This document shows, in pieces, positions 1 to 11,129 of a stretch of 64,000 nt of DNA. Origin of the DNA: Delphinus delphis. Lineage: Eukaryota; Chordata; Mammalia; Artiodactyla; Delphinidae. Position 1 is the first letter of the stretch; each line of letters opens with the position of its first letter. Below the pieces are notes generated by a model that saw nothing but the letters and a program-made list of their open reading frames with translations, ran no database searches and had not been told where the DNA came from. The translations under genes and the position numbers were made by a program. Location: NCBI RefSeq assembly GCF_949987515.2, contig NC_082689.1, positions 101,904,957 to 101,968,956 of the forward strand, written 5' to 3'.

Positions 1-213
1 TTTGATGGTCTCAGAATTTACTGAAGAACTATTTTGTGTAGCTTGTTCCCTTTAGTTGTGAATCTAGTAGACCTTCCATACAGAAGGAAGTCCGTAATAT
101 TTCTTGAGTGATTAAATGAATGACTATAAACTCAGTCTATATATTTTTTTAACTTAACATGCCCTCCTCAAATAAACCATATTCTTAGTCTCCTTTAAAA
201 CTTAATGCAAGTG

Positions 214-372
214 TACCACAGGGAACTCTACTCAGTATTCTGTAATGACCTATATGGGAAAAGAATCTAAAATACAGTGGATATATGTATATGTATAACT
301 GATTCACTGTGCTGTATACCTGAAACTAACATAACATTGTAAATCAACTATACTCCAATAAAAATTTTTAAA
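214..372 (+). mobile_element. 5'-truncated L1 3' end with 17-bp TSD
   Basis: This is only the last ~160 bp of an L1 3' UTR, ending in an AATAAA-like signal and a short A-rich tail. The same terminal phrase (stem GAAACTAACATAACA, then CAACTATACTCCAATAAA) recurs in the other L1 tails of the window. It is bounded by a perfect direct repeat, AAAACTTAATGCAAGTG, at 197-213 and 373-389. This is the signature of target-primed reverse transcription with severe 5' truncation. No coding sequence remains. Confidence 0.9.
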
Positions 373-389
373 AAAACTTAATGCAAGTG

Positions 390-769
390 AAGATTGCTCA
401 GGAGGTATCTCACATTATTCCTTTTTGCTCCATTCTGTAGCCACTCCAATCCTTCAGACATGTATAAAAATGAGGAATAAATTGCTATGACATTTTATAT
501 TATCTATAATGATTAAAAGAAGGAACAATAGGAAATTTAAAATCCCAAATTCTATTTACACGTATATTTGGGAAAATAATCATTTGTGGTACAAAGTACA
601 AGCGTCAGTACATAAAAGAGTGGCTCAGTATAAGTCTTCTCCAGGAAATGCAGGATGAGACAGTCATACAAACTTATGAGAATGCAAACTTTGTTTTCAC
701 TTACCTATAGGCACTGATAACTTTAATAAAAGCATAAGGACTTAAAATAATTAACATTCAAATACATAT
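390..769. other. AT-rich intergenic DNA, nothing recognised
   Basis: I see no open frame of note, no repeat family I recognise and no RNA gene here. Composition is AT-rich like the surroundings. Confidence 0.5.
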
Positions 770-1140
770 TTACTTAACATTTACCTAGTTCACTTATTTA
801 TATTTTCCAATGCCTGTCTTACTTAAGACTGTGCTAAGTGTTGAAAGGATACAAAGATAAATAAGACCCAGTCTAGGGACTCACAATGTAAATGGTTACA
901 ATTCAACATAGAGTTAACTCATTCAGCAAATATGGTTTGAGCATCCATGATTTGTCAGGCATTATGCCAAGTACTGGTATGATGTGACAAACATGTGAAA
1001 CACCCCCTGAACTCAGGGAGTTTACTGACCATCCTAAGACTACTAATGAATGCACAGAGAGACACAGAGTGCAGTTGGATGGAGCTGGGGCTGGCAGGAG
1101 AGTAGGTCTTAGGGGAGGTCAGAGAAGCATTAATTAAAGA
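770..1140 (-). mobile_element. L2 3'-end relics (two overlapping pieces)
   Basis: Two adjacent stretches each look like the reverse complement of the mammalian L2 3' end: a 'gtgctaagtgttgaaaggat' phrase near 835 and a 'gagcatccatgatttgtcag' phrase near 940, each followed by a decayed L2 tail reading. The presence of two 3' ends suggests two old insertions or one rearranged copy. Divergence is high. Confidence 0.55.
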
Positions 1141-1690
1141 GGTTATAATAATATTCTAACAATGAAAGTGAAAAACAACATTCATCAAAAATTGGACATT
1201 TGTTTTTCCTTGCTGCAGGCATAAACCAGTTTTCAGTCTTCTGCAGTGATGACTATATCTTTGTTGGCTACATGTTTATTCTTCAGTATGCCGCCTGGCC
1301 TATTTCCTGCATCAGTCTCTAAGTTCCCATGGTCATACCCCCTGAAATATTTTTCAAAGTCTTTTTTTTATAAGCAGAGATCCTACTGGGAGATTTTCAA
1401 TATCAGTAGAGTAAGCAGATTATCAATTAAAATCAAAGTTTGCAAATCCATTTTTAGCAGAGTCACAGACCACATAATCCAAAGAACTATTATACTAAAA
1501 CAAGTACATTGCACATAAAATATTCCTTTTAATATATGGCTAGGCCTCCAAGAAGAAATGGCAGTCTCCAAGGTCCTTACCCTTCCATCAAAGTTGAAAG
1601 GGAATCTGGGAGTAGTCAACAAATTTAAAGGTAGGGTTGCCCTAAGAGCAAATGTAAACAGCAACATTGAAATCTAGAGACCATTTCTGG
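1141..1690. other. Intergenic DNA, nothing recognised
   Basis: Two short overlapping open frames lie on opposite strands (1246-1518 and 1383-1667). Neither has a recognisable domain or support from composition, and I treat both as chance. No repeat family recognised. Confidence 0.45.
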
Positions 1691-2596
1691 GGACAGAAGC
1701 AAAGTAGAGGAACTGAATCTGAAACACTTACAACAAAGCAAGAGACCGTCAAAGGAAGACAAGTATGAGAATCCCCCAACAGAAGCCAACACATATCTTC
1801 TCTGAAGGAAATCATCTGTAATTTAGGCCCACAGGATTCCCAGAAATTAAATCAAACAAATACAATACAATCAAAGATCACAAAACAGACAAGAAAACAA
1901 ACCATCATGACTGAGATGCAACAGGAATAACAAACAAATAGGATTAGATCTCTAAGGACTTTGAACTCTGAAATTACCAAATATTGACCATCATACAATT
2001 ATCAGTATAACACATAAAGAAATACAAATTGGAATCATAAAAATAAGAAGTAAGAAAATATTTTAAATGACCAGGCATGTTTGTAATTGCTTCTATAATT
2101 GAAAAAAAAATAACAGTTGTTTAAAAAAAAATCAAAGTTTGGGTTAAATATCAGATTATACATAACAAAGAGTAAAATATTATAGTAACAGAACTGGCCA
2201 AGAAGACAACACAAAGAGTTGAGAAGTAGGAACAGGGGGTTAAGATATATGGAAAAAAGAATGAGATGGTCTTACAGCTGTCTTATCAGATTCCCAAAAA
2301 GGGGGGAATAGAGAAAATGGGTCAGAGATGATATTTGAAGAGATAACTATTGATTAACATGAAATATAATGTATCCCAAGCAGGGTAAATAAAGAACTCT
2401 ATACCTAGATATATTGTAGTGAAAACAACACATAGATCAACAAAAGATCATACAAAGCTGTCAGCAAACTTCTCAACCACAACAGAAGCCAGAAAACAGT
2501 GGAATAATATCTTCAAAAGGACTGAAAGAAAATCACTAAACCTAGAATTGCATACCCAGACTTCCAATAAAAAACTCCTAAATAAATAAATGAAGC
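1691..2596 (+). mobile_element. Ancient L1 (L1M/HAL1-like) ORF1-region relic
   Basis: The A-rich stretch around 2440-2580 follows the order of words seen at the ORF1 3' end of L1 elements: cut-off 'tctcaaccacaacagaagcc', then the 'gcatacccagacttcc' phrase. It is far more decayed than the other + strand L1 pieces. Upstream A-rich sequence from about 1690 has the same strand bias and may be the rest of it. The younger L1 at 2607 has inserted into or beside it. Confidence 0.45.
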
Positions 2597-2606
2597 GATC
2601 ATAGAG

Positions 2607-3289
2607 GAACCCTCCTACACTGTTGGTGAGAATGTAAATTGGTGCGGCCACTAGGGAGAATAGTACAGAGGTTCCTCAAAAAACTAAAAATAGAGTTACC
2701 ATATGATCCTGCAATTCCATTCCTGAGCATATATCCAGACAAAAGTATAATTCAAAAAGATGCATACACCCCTATGTTCATAGAAGCACTATTTACAATA
2801 GCTAAGACCTGGGAGCAACCTAAGTGTCCATCGACAGATGAATGGATAAAGAGGATGTGGTGTAAATATATACAATAGACTACTATTCAGCTATAAAAAA
2901 GAATGAAATTATGCCATTTGCAGCAACATGGATGGACCTAGAGATATCATGATAATGAAGTCAGAAAGAGAAAGACAAATACCATATGATAGTGCTTATA
3001 CGTGGAACCTAAAAAAAAAAGATACAAATGAACTTATTTACAAAACAGAACTAGACTCACAGACATAGAAAACAAATGGTTACCAAAGAGGAAAGTGGGC
3101 AGGATAAATTATGAGCTTGGGATTAAAATATATACACTACTATATATAAAACAGATAACTGAGAACATATATATATATACATACATATATATATACATAT
3201 ATATATAACTGAATCACTTTGCTGTATATGTGAAACTAACACAACACTGTAAATCAACTATATTTTAATAAAAATTAAAATTAAATAGT
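2607..3289 (+). mobile_element. 5'-truncated L1 (ORF2 C-terminus + 3' UTR)
   Basis: A 0.68-kb L1 remnant. It starts in the last part of ORF2 and runs through the 3' UTR to an A-rich tail. A direct repeat GATCATAGAG at 2597-2606 and 3290-3299 is a plausible 10-bp TSD. The open stretch 2639-2878 encodes the familiar L1 ORF2 C-terminal segment (LPYDPAIPF, then TNEWIK-like DEWIKRMW). An AT dinucleotide-rich tract at about 3165-3208 lies in the 3' UTR. Confidence 0.9.
2639..2878 (+). pseudogene. L1 ORF2 C-terminal fragment
   Basis: About 79 codons corresponding to the cysteine-rich end of the L1 ORF2 protein, past the endonuclease and reverse-transcriptase domains. The phrases [13 protein letters not shown] and CPSTDEWIKRMW match the equivalent parts of the copies at 4331-4681 and 51834-52237. 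It lacks all catalytic domains, being a by-product of 5' truncation, and cannot function. Confidence 0.85.
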
Positions 3290-3511
3290 GATCATAGAGA
3301 TAAGAAAAAATAAGAAATAAAATTGTTAACACATATAAATCTAATCCAAAATTATCTTATAAAATATTAAAAATAATAATATCAAATGTGGGGACTTAAA
3401 GGACAGAAATAGAATACTGGACAGAAATTACAAATTAGGAGTGGGTGTGTGATCAGAGTTCTGAAGTTCTTCTATCAAAGGAGTTTTTAAAGAAAGGTGC
3501 AGACATAGAGA

Positions 3512-3797
3512 AGAGATGTGTGGACACAATGGGGAGAGGAGAGGGTGGGATGAATTGGGAGATTAGGTTTGACATAAATACACTACCATGTGTAAAATAG
3601 ACAGCTAGTGGGAACCTGCTGTATAGCACAAGGAGCTCAGCTCGGTGCTCTGTGGTGACCTAGATGGGCAGGATGGGGGGGTGGGAGGGAGGTCCAAGAG
3701 GGAGGGCTTGTATGTATACATATAGTTGATTCACCTTCGTTGTACAGCAGAAACTAACATGACATTGTAAAGCAATTATACTACAATAAAAAAAAAG
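3512..3797 (+). mobile_element. 5'-truncated L1 3' UTR
   Basis: L1 3' UTR only: the G-rich block at about 3530-3560, the 'gggaacctgctgtatagcac' phrase, a second G-rich block at 3668-3700 and the terminal GAAACTAACATGACATTG...CAATAAA stretch with an A tail. No convincing TSD; short AAAGAAAG runs on both sides are too simple to count. Confidence 0.85.
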
Positions 3798-4262
3798 AAA
3801 GAGATGGTTTGAATAAACAAAGAATTAGTATTAGCTATGCTATAGAATTTAAGCTGGATGGTTCATTATTGCTATACTCATAATTTACATATATGTTACA
3901 TGCCTTCTTCGGAAATTATCAGAAACTAATTTTGAAAAAAGAACTTTGCTAAAATAGTGTTTTCTTCCTGGTGCACAACACAGAGAAAAAACAAACCTTT
4001 TGGTGTCCCCATTCTCCTCAAGACTCTGCTAAACTCCTCCGCTAGTCTATTTACTTAGGAACATGGACTAATGTCATGAATAAAAAATGGAGGAGACATT
4101 TAGTTATACTCTTTTTTTCTTCTTACCTGATAACAGCATCCTCTAGATTAGCAGGGATCAAGTGAGATTTGTGCTTGCAAAATAGAAAATTAGCTGCATA
4201 AAACTCATTAACAAGCATCAGCATCTTCTAGGCAGAGGACAATTTCACAGACACAGAAATTA

Positions 4263-4390
4263 AAAATGCTGCTCTATCAGTGTATGGGGGAGGGAAGCAG
4301 GAACAATATTTCTGCTGTTTGTATTAATCATTGAGTATTTTGTGTATGAGGATGCTTGTGCTACACGTGTGGGAATTGTTGGGGTACAAT
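4263..4390 (+). repeat. Long direct repeat, left copy (TSD-like)
   Basis: This segment is repeated at 5207-5331. Over the ungapped 107 bp from 4281 (matching 5222 onward) I count about 12 mismatches, roughly 89% identity by eye. It ends exactly where the L1 at 4391 begins, so it behaves like a target-site duplication, only far longer than the usual 7-20 bp. Confidence 0.85.
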
Positions 4391-4681
4391 ATATGCTGGA
4401 GAGGTTGTGGAGAAAAGGGAACCCTCATTCATTGTTGGTGGGAATGTAAATTGATAGAGCCACCATGGAGAACAGTATGGAGAGTCCTTAAAAAACTAAA
4501 AATAGAATTACCATATGACCCAGCAATCCCACTACTGGGCATATGCCCAGAGAAAACCATAATCCAAAAAGACACATGCACCCCAGTGCTCATTGCAGCA
4601 CTATTTACTATAGCCAGGTCATGGAAACAACCTAAATGTCCATTGACAGATGAATGGATAAAGAAGACGTGGTACATATAA
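4391..4681 (+). pseudogene. L1 ORF2 C-terminal fragment
   Basis: Open reading continues from flanking DNA (4331) into L1 sequence at about 4391. The L1 part carries the cysteine-bearing CWWECK stretch, then [11 protein letters not shown] and [12 protein letters not shown], typical of the end of L1 ORF2p. The frame stops at 4681, whereas the related copy near 52237 ends over 50 codons further on, so this copy has a premature stop. No endonuclease or reverse-transcriptase domain is present. Confidence 0.85.
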
Positions 4682-5180
4682 ATAATGGAATGTTACTCAT
4701 CCATAAAAAGGAAAGAAATTGGGTCATTTGTAGAGACATGGATGGACCTAGAGACTGTCATACAAAGTGAAGTAAGTGAGAAAGAGAAAAACAAATATCG
4801 TATATTAATGCATATATGTGGAATCTGAAAAAGTTGGTATAGATCACCTTATTTACAAAGCAGAAATAGAGGCACAGACTTAGAGAACAAGCATATGGAT
4901 ACTGAGGGGAAAAGGGGCAGGGGGTTGGATTGGGAGATTGGGATTGACATATATACACTATTGATACTATGTATAAAATAGATAACTAATGAGAACCTAC
5001 TGTGTAGCACAGGGAACTCTACTCAGTGCTCTGTGGTGACTTGAATGAGAACGAAATCTAAAAAAGAGGGGATATATGCATACGTATAGCTGATTCACTT
5101 TGCTGTACAGTGTAAACTAACACAATACTGTAAAGCAACTATACTCCAATAAAATTTTTTTAATTAAAATAAAAATAAAA
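4391..5180 (+). mobile_element. 5'-truncated L1 between long direct repeats
   Basis: Starts in the late part of ORF2 ('gctggagaggttgtggagaa'), continues through the ORF2 C-terminus and the full 3' UTR, and ends with AATAAA at about 5149 and an A-rich tail to about 5180. It is flanked on both sides by the repeat described at 4263-4390 and 5207-5331. The coding part is open to a premature stop at 4681. Confidence 0.9.
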
Positions 5181-5206
5181 ACTCTGGAGAATTTAGGGGG
5201 GAAAAA

Positions 5207-5331
5207 TCCCTGTTATATCAGTATATGGGGGAGGGAAACAGGAACAGCATTTCTGCTGTTTGTATTAATCATTGAATATTTTGTGTGTGAGAGTGCTTGT
5301 GCTACATGTGTGAAAATTGTTAGGGTACATA
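5207..5331 (+). repeat. Long direct repeat, right copy (TSD-like)
   Basis: Partner of 4263-4390, directly after the A-rich L1 tail. The shared block includes a perfect stretch over TCTGCTGTTTGTATTAATCA. Similarity probably reaches a little further left, to about 5194, with gaps. Confidence 0.85.
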
Positions 5332-6283
5332 TTCCGAGAATTGCAGGACAACATTAACTGATGCATGTGAATGACACTAGGAATTAGGTATGGCAATGAA
5401 TGTGTTTAAAATATGGGTGTGTTATGGAGGTTTATACATCTGTGTGTCTGAGTTTAGGTATGTCTGTTTTTACATGGGAGCTAATAGTACTCTATTATAT
5501 ATACTGAAGATAGATTTGTTGGGCAGAATTTTGTGTGTTGTAAAGGGTGATGTATGGGAGTTTGTACAGGAAGGTATTAGAAAGTGTGTGCATGGGTGGT
5601 GTGTGTGTGTGTGTTTGAGTACTGTAATATTTTGTATCTTCTCCTAATTTATCCTTTTAAATGACCAAATTATGTTTTATTAGGAATTTTGCTGAAGGCA
5701 GCCGGGTGTTAGTGTCTTTATTCCTCTAACTATGAATGAAAAAAAGGTCCTTGTTGGCCCAATAAGCACATTGAACCTGTCCTCAAATGTTAATGAGAAC
5801 ACTGATTCACTTAATATGCTTGGGTAACTGCTCTGCCTCAAATAAATAATTTCTACAAGCTGCCAAATCCTCTTGGTTTTGTTGTTGTTGTTTTGTTGTT
5901 TGGTTTTTTCCCCAGCACTTGGGCAAAAGGAAATATCCAAAGGCCAATTGCTCGCCCAAGAAAGCCTGACATGTTAGGGACTTTTCTGTCACAAATCTGA
6001 CTTGAATTCACATGTAATAACAGAGCAAATGTTCTGTTACTTGTCAGAGTAGAGAATGGATAATTAAATATTTTGGTTTAACACATTATCCATACCATCA
6101 TATCAAAGTAATTTCAAAAATATTACATTTAATCTTAATGATAAAATTATACCCAATTAATCTCTATTAATATTTCAAAAGAAACTATATAACAAAAAAG
6201 AAATCGAGTTGGAACTCCCATCCTACTACTCATTAGCAATATGACAGTGTGTGTCATCTGAAGTAGATAACTCAGATTGCTCT
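5332..6283. other. Intergenic DNA with small TTG repeat
   Basis: No gene recognised. Short frames at 5390-5647 (+) and 5680-5992 (-) have no domain I know. A GTTGTTGTTGTT simple repeat lies at about 5877-5901, and a GT-rich run at about 5599-5613. Confidence 0.5.
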
Positions 6284-6299
6284 AAAACTAAGAAGATAA

Positions 6300-6607
6300 C
6301 ATGAGGTTATGGGGAGGGGGAAGGGTGAGCTGTGACAGGGCGAGAGAGAGTCATGGACATATACACACTAACAAACGTAGTAAGGTAGATAGCTAGTGGG
6401 AAGCAGCCGCATGGCACAGGGATATTGGCTCGGTGCTTTGTGACAGCCTGGAGGGGTGGAATAGGGAGGGTGGGAGGAAGGGAGATGCAAGAGGGAAGAC
6501 ATATGGGAACATATGTATATGTATAACTGATTCACTTTGTTATAAAGCAGAAACTAACACACCATTGTAAAGCAATTATACCCCAATAAAGATGTTAAAA
6601 AAAAAAA
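6300..6607 (+). mobile_element. 5'-truncated L1 3' UTR with 16-bp TSD
   Basis: L1 3' UTR only, ending with CCCCAATAAAGATGTT and a poly-A of about 15. A perfect direct repeat AAAACTAAGAAGATAA at 6284-6299 and 6608-6623 marks the insertion. CpG and word content differ somewhat from the 214 and 4391 tails, so it may belong to a different L1 subfamily. Confidence 0.93.
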
Positions 6608-6623
6608 AAAACTAAGAAGATAA

Positions 6624-7879
6624 TCCCACCTAACTCACAAGGTTTTCCGAAGATCAAATAAGATACGATACATATAACAGCACTGGAAAACTTCAAAAGT
6701 TAGTACAAATGTCAATTATTTTCACTATTATAGTTACTATATTTACTTTGTAGATGTGCAAAGATGCTAACAATTCTGGTAAATAGTATTTCAATGAACC
6801 AATCTTTGGTGTGCATAGATCTTTCCTTTTGTGAGTACCATAGTTTTGACCAATGTCCAGTAAAACAGCAAAGTAGCTGAACCAGAAAATCTGTGTATTC
6901 TGAAAGGCAGCCTCAATACCTATTATGCAAATCAGGGAGACCTCATTCCTCTATGTAACTCCTTCCCACGTGTGGACTCAGTTTAAGAAGCACATTTCAT
7001 TACTACTGTGGAAAACACATTGCAACATGGTTTTATAAAGTCTTTAGTAGGAAAATCTCTATAAAATAGAATATTATCTGAAAATAGAAAATCCATTTGC
7101 TGTGAAATTAAATATCACAGTCTCATATTGCAAAGCAATAAATTGAGATTTTTGTCTCACTGGTAAGGAGAAAAATAGAAGAGTTTGATATTAACTGTAC
7201 TTTAAAATTTTGAGTGACATATGTAACACTTTGTGACAAATTCTAGCAAAAGTAACCTTTTTAATCAATATGGTTGTAAAAGTACCATATCTTTGTTTTT
7301 ACAGCTGTTTTGAGCATGGTCTTGTGTAAAAAAGAAAAACATAAAATCAATCCCTGATTTCCTTATTCTCAATCATCATGACTTTTTATCATTATATCTG
7401 TCTCCCTTGACTCATGCATCTGCTTCTTTCTCTGACTGTCCTATACATTTAGACGAGAGCTGCGAGAATAGATACAATCTGAGGACTTGTACACTAAATC
7501 CTCTAGCCATCAGACCCAGTGACCATCTTTCTTAAAAAGATGGTTGAGACCATTTGCACAAGGCCACATATCACTGTTTCTATTCAGTCACTGACTGGAG
7601 TGTAAGGCCACTTGGCCACCTCTCTTCTATATCATCATCCCCAACAATGCCCAGAACCTCCTTGACTTCATCCAGCTCTCCACTGCTCCCTTACTCTCCA
7701 GACCCTCTCACTGTGCCCTCAAGAACTACCACCAAAGTAGTTAAATGATCTTTTGTTGGAATAAGAATTAAACTTGTTGTAATGGTTATACAGACTTCAG
7801 GGGAACATAACATATAGTAGAATAAACAATATACAGGCTTCTTTGTTCACATTATTTTCTCTTAATGTACTTCTGAAAT
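6624..7879. other. Intergenic DNA, nothing firm
   Basis: No gene recognised. The stretch at about 7560-7740 is rich in CCT/CTC words like the 5' half of L2 and could be a fragment of the L2 seen at 8480-9420. An open frame of 64 codons there (7554-7748) is not supported. Confidence 0.4.
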
Positions 7880-8030
7880 GTTAGGTATTATTATTGCTGT
7901 TGTCTCTATTAAGGCAATAAAAAAAATGTTAAATGAAGTGCCTGAGGTCACACATGTACCAAATGACTGAATAGAGATTTGAAACAAGCAGTCTGCTTCC
8001 GGAACCCTTAGACTCTCCAACACAACTTGT
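7880..8030 (-). mobile_element. MIR SINE relic
   Basis: Reverse-complement MIR words in order: an AATGTTAGGTATTATTATTG stretch, then 'gcctgaggtcacacatgt' and 'gaatagagatttgaaac', matching the MIR core ('aaggtcacacagct'). Strongly diverged. Confidence 0.5.
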
Positions 8031-8479
8031 TATGTACACAGCTGATTCTCCAGCTCCTCAACAACTTCCCAGAGAAATCCCTACATATTCATATTCACTG
8101 TAACCTGGCTTTTACTGAAGGTAGGACTTTTTCTTGTCTGGGTAGATATTGTTTCTCTCACATCCCAGGTGTAACAGTCCCCTCTTCTCCCCATTGCCTT
8201 TCCACACAATTAAACCTCCTCCTTTGAAAAATAAGATATTTGCTTATATGCTCCATTTCCACGTCTTCACCTCTTATCTACAGTCTTGCTAAGACCTGAT
8301 GAGAAACAGAAAGCAGAAGAATCACAATAAAAGGTGACAATATAAAAGGCAGAGAAATCTGAATTCTGGCCAGGCAGATCCTCACTCTGATCAGGTTGTG
8401 AGACTGCTATGCTTTCACCATAACTCCACGAGGAATTAGGAAGACATCAAGAATCCCCAGCCTCTCGTTTACACCCTCA

Positions 8480-9420
8480 ATTTCACATATGTCCTTTGCT
8501 GGTTCAGGAGAAATTATATCCAAGGCTTCATTCTAGACAACTTCAAGCCCAGATCATCCACTGCAGCCTAGCTTAGCTAGTCTACCAGCTCTGTGTCTCT
8601 CTCCATACAAGTCCTGACATGACCCTGGATGACTTCTCGATGTGTATAAATGACATATCACCCAAATATCTCAACTTCTTGCCCTCCTCATCCCAGATGA
8701 TCATCTCCCCCGTCATCCCTTTATCTCCATTGTTTGCACACCGTTACCAGAACAGTTGAATGATGCCAGAAATACCAGACTAGATTAGCATTTTTATAAA
8801 TTCATGATCACTAACTTCAAATAGACCCTCCCCTTGTCTGACAATCCAGCTACTCTGCCCTGGTGAACTCACGCTCCCACTCTCCTCGATGACTATTATG
8901 TATATTCTCCAGTTTCCTCAGACCCCTACCCTTACTGCTTCACCCCACCTACCCATTCACCCTCAGATGACACTGACATCTACTCTTAAGAAGAAAGAAT
9001 CCTTGAGACAGGCACTTCCAACCCCAACTCCATCGCTACCCCTTCTCCTCTCAAAGACCAGAACCTCCATCTGTATTTAGATAGCAGACCTCCCCTTCTT
9101 CTCAGGAACATCTCACTGATAGCTATTTTTCCCATTCAGGTATAATTAACATCTTAGTCTAAAGTGAATCTTCTCAGATATAAATATTTAAACATCTTCA
9201 GGTCTAATCCATCTTTAAAAATAAGCTAACTTTGGCTTCACATTCTATTCTAATATCACCCTGTTTTATCCTTCAAAGTCAAGCTCCTTGAAAGTATTTT
9301 CTATTCTTATTTTCTCTATTTTCTCATCACTCACTCCTAACTGATTCAACAGAAATGTCTCTGACTAAAGACTCCAGTGACATCCATGTAGTTAATTCTA
9401 ATGATTGTTTTTTATAGACC
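8480..9420 (+). mobile_element. Probable L2 endonuclease-region relic
   Basis: C/T-rich, low-CpG sequence with the word order of the L2 (CR1-clade LINE) coding strand: 'ggatgacttctcgatgtgta', 'cctcctcatcccagatgatc' and similar. It precedes an L2 3' region on the opposite strand. No open frame of useful length survives. Could instead be another CR1-clade LINE. Confidence 0.4.
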
Positions 9421-9464
9421 AAATTACTTGTCCTCCTGCAAATAATTTCATTTAATTATTCAAA

Positions 9465-11110
9465 TAATAATTAATCATCATTTACTAGGTGACCTCGACA
9501 TATATCAGAGTACAAAATAGACAAAATCTCTGACCTCCAGTATTTCAGTTATATGAGGCTAGGGGAAGATATTCCACAAACAAAGCAAATAAATGTATAA
9601 TATGTCAGGAGTAATGAGTATGAAATAAATATAAGAAGGTAAGATAAAAGAGCTGGAGAGTGCCCAGATTAGAAGGCTATAATGTTATCTTCTACAAAAC
9701 ATGTGAACAGAAATCTAAAGGAATTGAGAGAGCCTGCTTCTCAGATGTTTGGGAAAGAAAGTCATCAGTAGAGGAATTATCGAGTACAAAGATCCTGAGG
9801 CTGGGACATTTGTGTTCTAAGAAGAACAAGGAGAAAGGTGTGGCTGGCATGTGGTTAGCATGGGGGACAGTGGTAGAGATGAGGTCAGAGAGTTAGTGGG
9901 GACCAGATCGTATAGAGTCTGGGGCGACGCAGTAAGCAGCCTGGATTACGCTCTATGGGAGAAAAGATGGAGCAGTTTGGGCAGAGGAATGACATAATTT
10001 GACTTCTGTTTATAAAGGATTTTTCTGTCTGCTCTCAGGGAACCAATATGGAAGCAAACATTCCAGAGAGGAGATGATAACTCTTTGGACCAAGGTAAAG
10101 AGAATATAATGAGAAGTGATCAGATTATGTGATATATTTCAAAGGAAGAGTCAACAAAATTTGCTGGTAGAGTATGTGGAATATGGGAGAAACAGAAGAA
10201 GGAGTCAAGTATTGCTTAATTTTTTTGGTTCTAAAAGCTGGAAAAAATGAAAGTGCCACTTACTGAGATGGGGAAGATTGCAGCTGAAGCAGATTTGCTG
10301 AGGGGTGGTGAAATCAATTTTGGACAAGTCATTTTATCAAGCAGGCAAATCATTTATCAAATCGATTTAAAATCTGGAGTTTCTAAAAACCCTGGACTGG
10401 ATATAAGATTATGTGAGTTATCAGTGTTTAGATGGTATTTAAAGCCATGGGACTAAGTGAGATGATTTCAGGAGTGAACGTAACTAGAGAAAAAGAAAGG
10501 TTTTGAGGACCAAGCCTTTGGGCACTCCAAAATTTAGACACCAGGAAGATGAGAAGGAGACTGAAAAGAAGCAGCTTGTTAGACTGGGAAGAGAACCAAA
10601 AGAGAGGTGAGTTACAGAACCAAGCAAAGAAAGTGTTTCAGAAGGACAAATCAAATAAGATGGGAACTGAGAATTTATTGGGATTTGCCAGTGTGGAAGT
10701 CACGAGTCACTTAGACAAGAGCAGTTTCAGTGGAGTAGTAGAGATAAAACTCATTAGAGTAGGCTCACAAAAGACTAAAGGAGGTAAAGTAAAGAAGCTG
10801 AAGAACATACAACAAGACTCTAACTCTATCAAATATTTATTTGTAAGGATGGGTTTATCTGGAAGGGAGTGTGGGCCATTATTATTGCTTTTAATAATGG
10901 GAATGATTGCATCATGCTTGTATGCTTATGGAAATGACACCATGGTTAGGGAAAACAATGATGGGACCAATAGCAGCTTCAGGAGCAAGAGCAGACAGGG
11001 GATGGGGTACAAGGAACAAGGGGAGGAGCTAGTCTTAGCTAGGAGGCGGAGAGTTAATCTGTTATAACAGGAGTAAAGGCAGAATATTTGGGGATAGAGT
11101 CAATCAAGTT
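9465..11110 (-). mobile_element. Long L2 LINE copy, minus strand
   Basis: Read on the complement this is a long stretch of L2 coding and 3' sequence. Diagnostic plus-strand phrases are 'gatgaggtcagagagttag', 'ccagatcgtatagagtctg', 'tttgggcagaggaatgac' and 'gacaagagcagtttcagtgg', in the expected order from the 3' end (left) towards the ORF (right). The phrase TTTGGGCAGAGGAATG recurs in another L2 piece at about 14730. All frames are broken; the 172-codon plus-strand frame at 10549-11067 is an antisense artefact. Confidence 0.75.
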
Positions 11111-11129
11111 GATGGTGGGAATAGGTGGG

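Noticed and set aside
3489..3810. AAAGAAAG direct repeat as a TSD for the L1 tail at 3512-3797
   Set aside because: Too short and too simple in A-rich DNA.
10549..11067. 172-codon open frame, plus strand
   Set aside because: It lies on the antisense strand of a long L2 copy and has no recognisable domain; L2 phrases on the complement explain the sequence.
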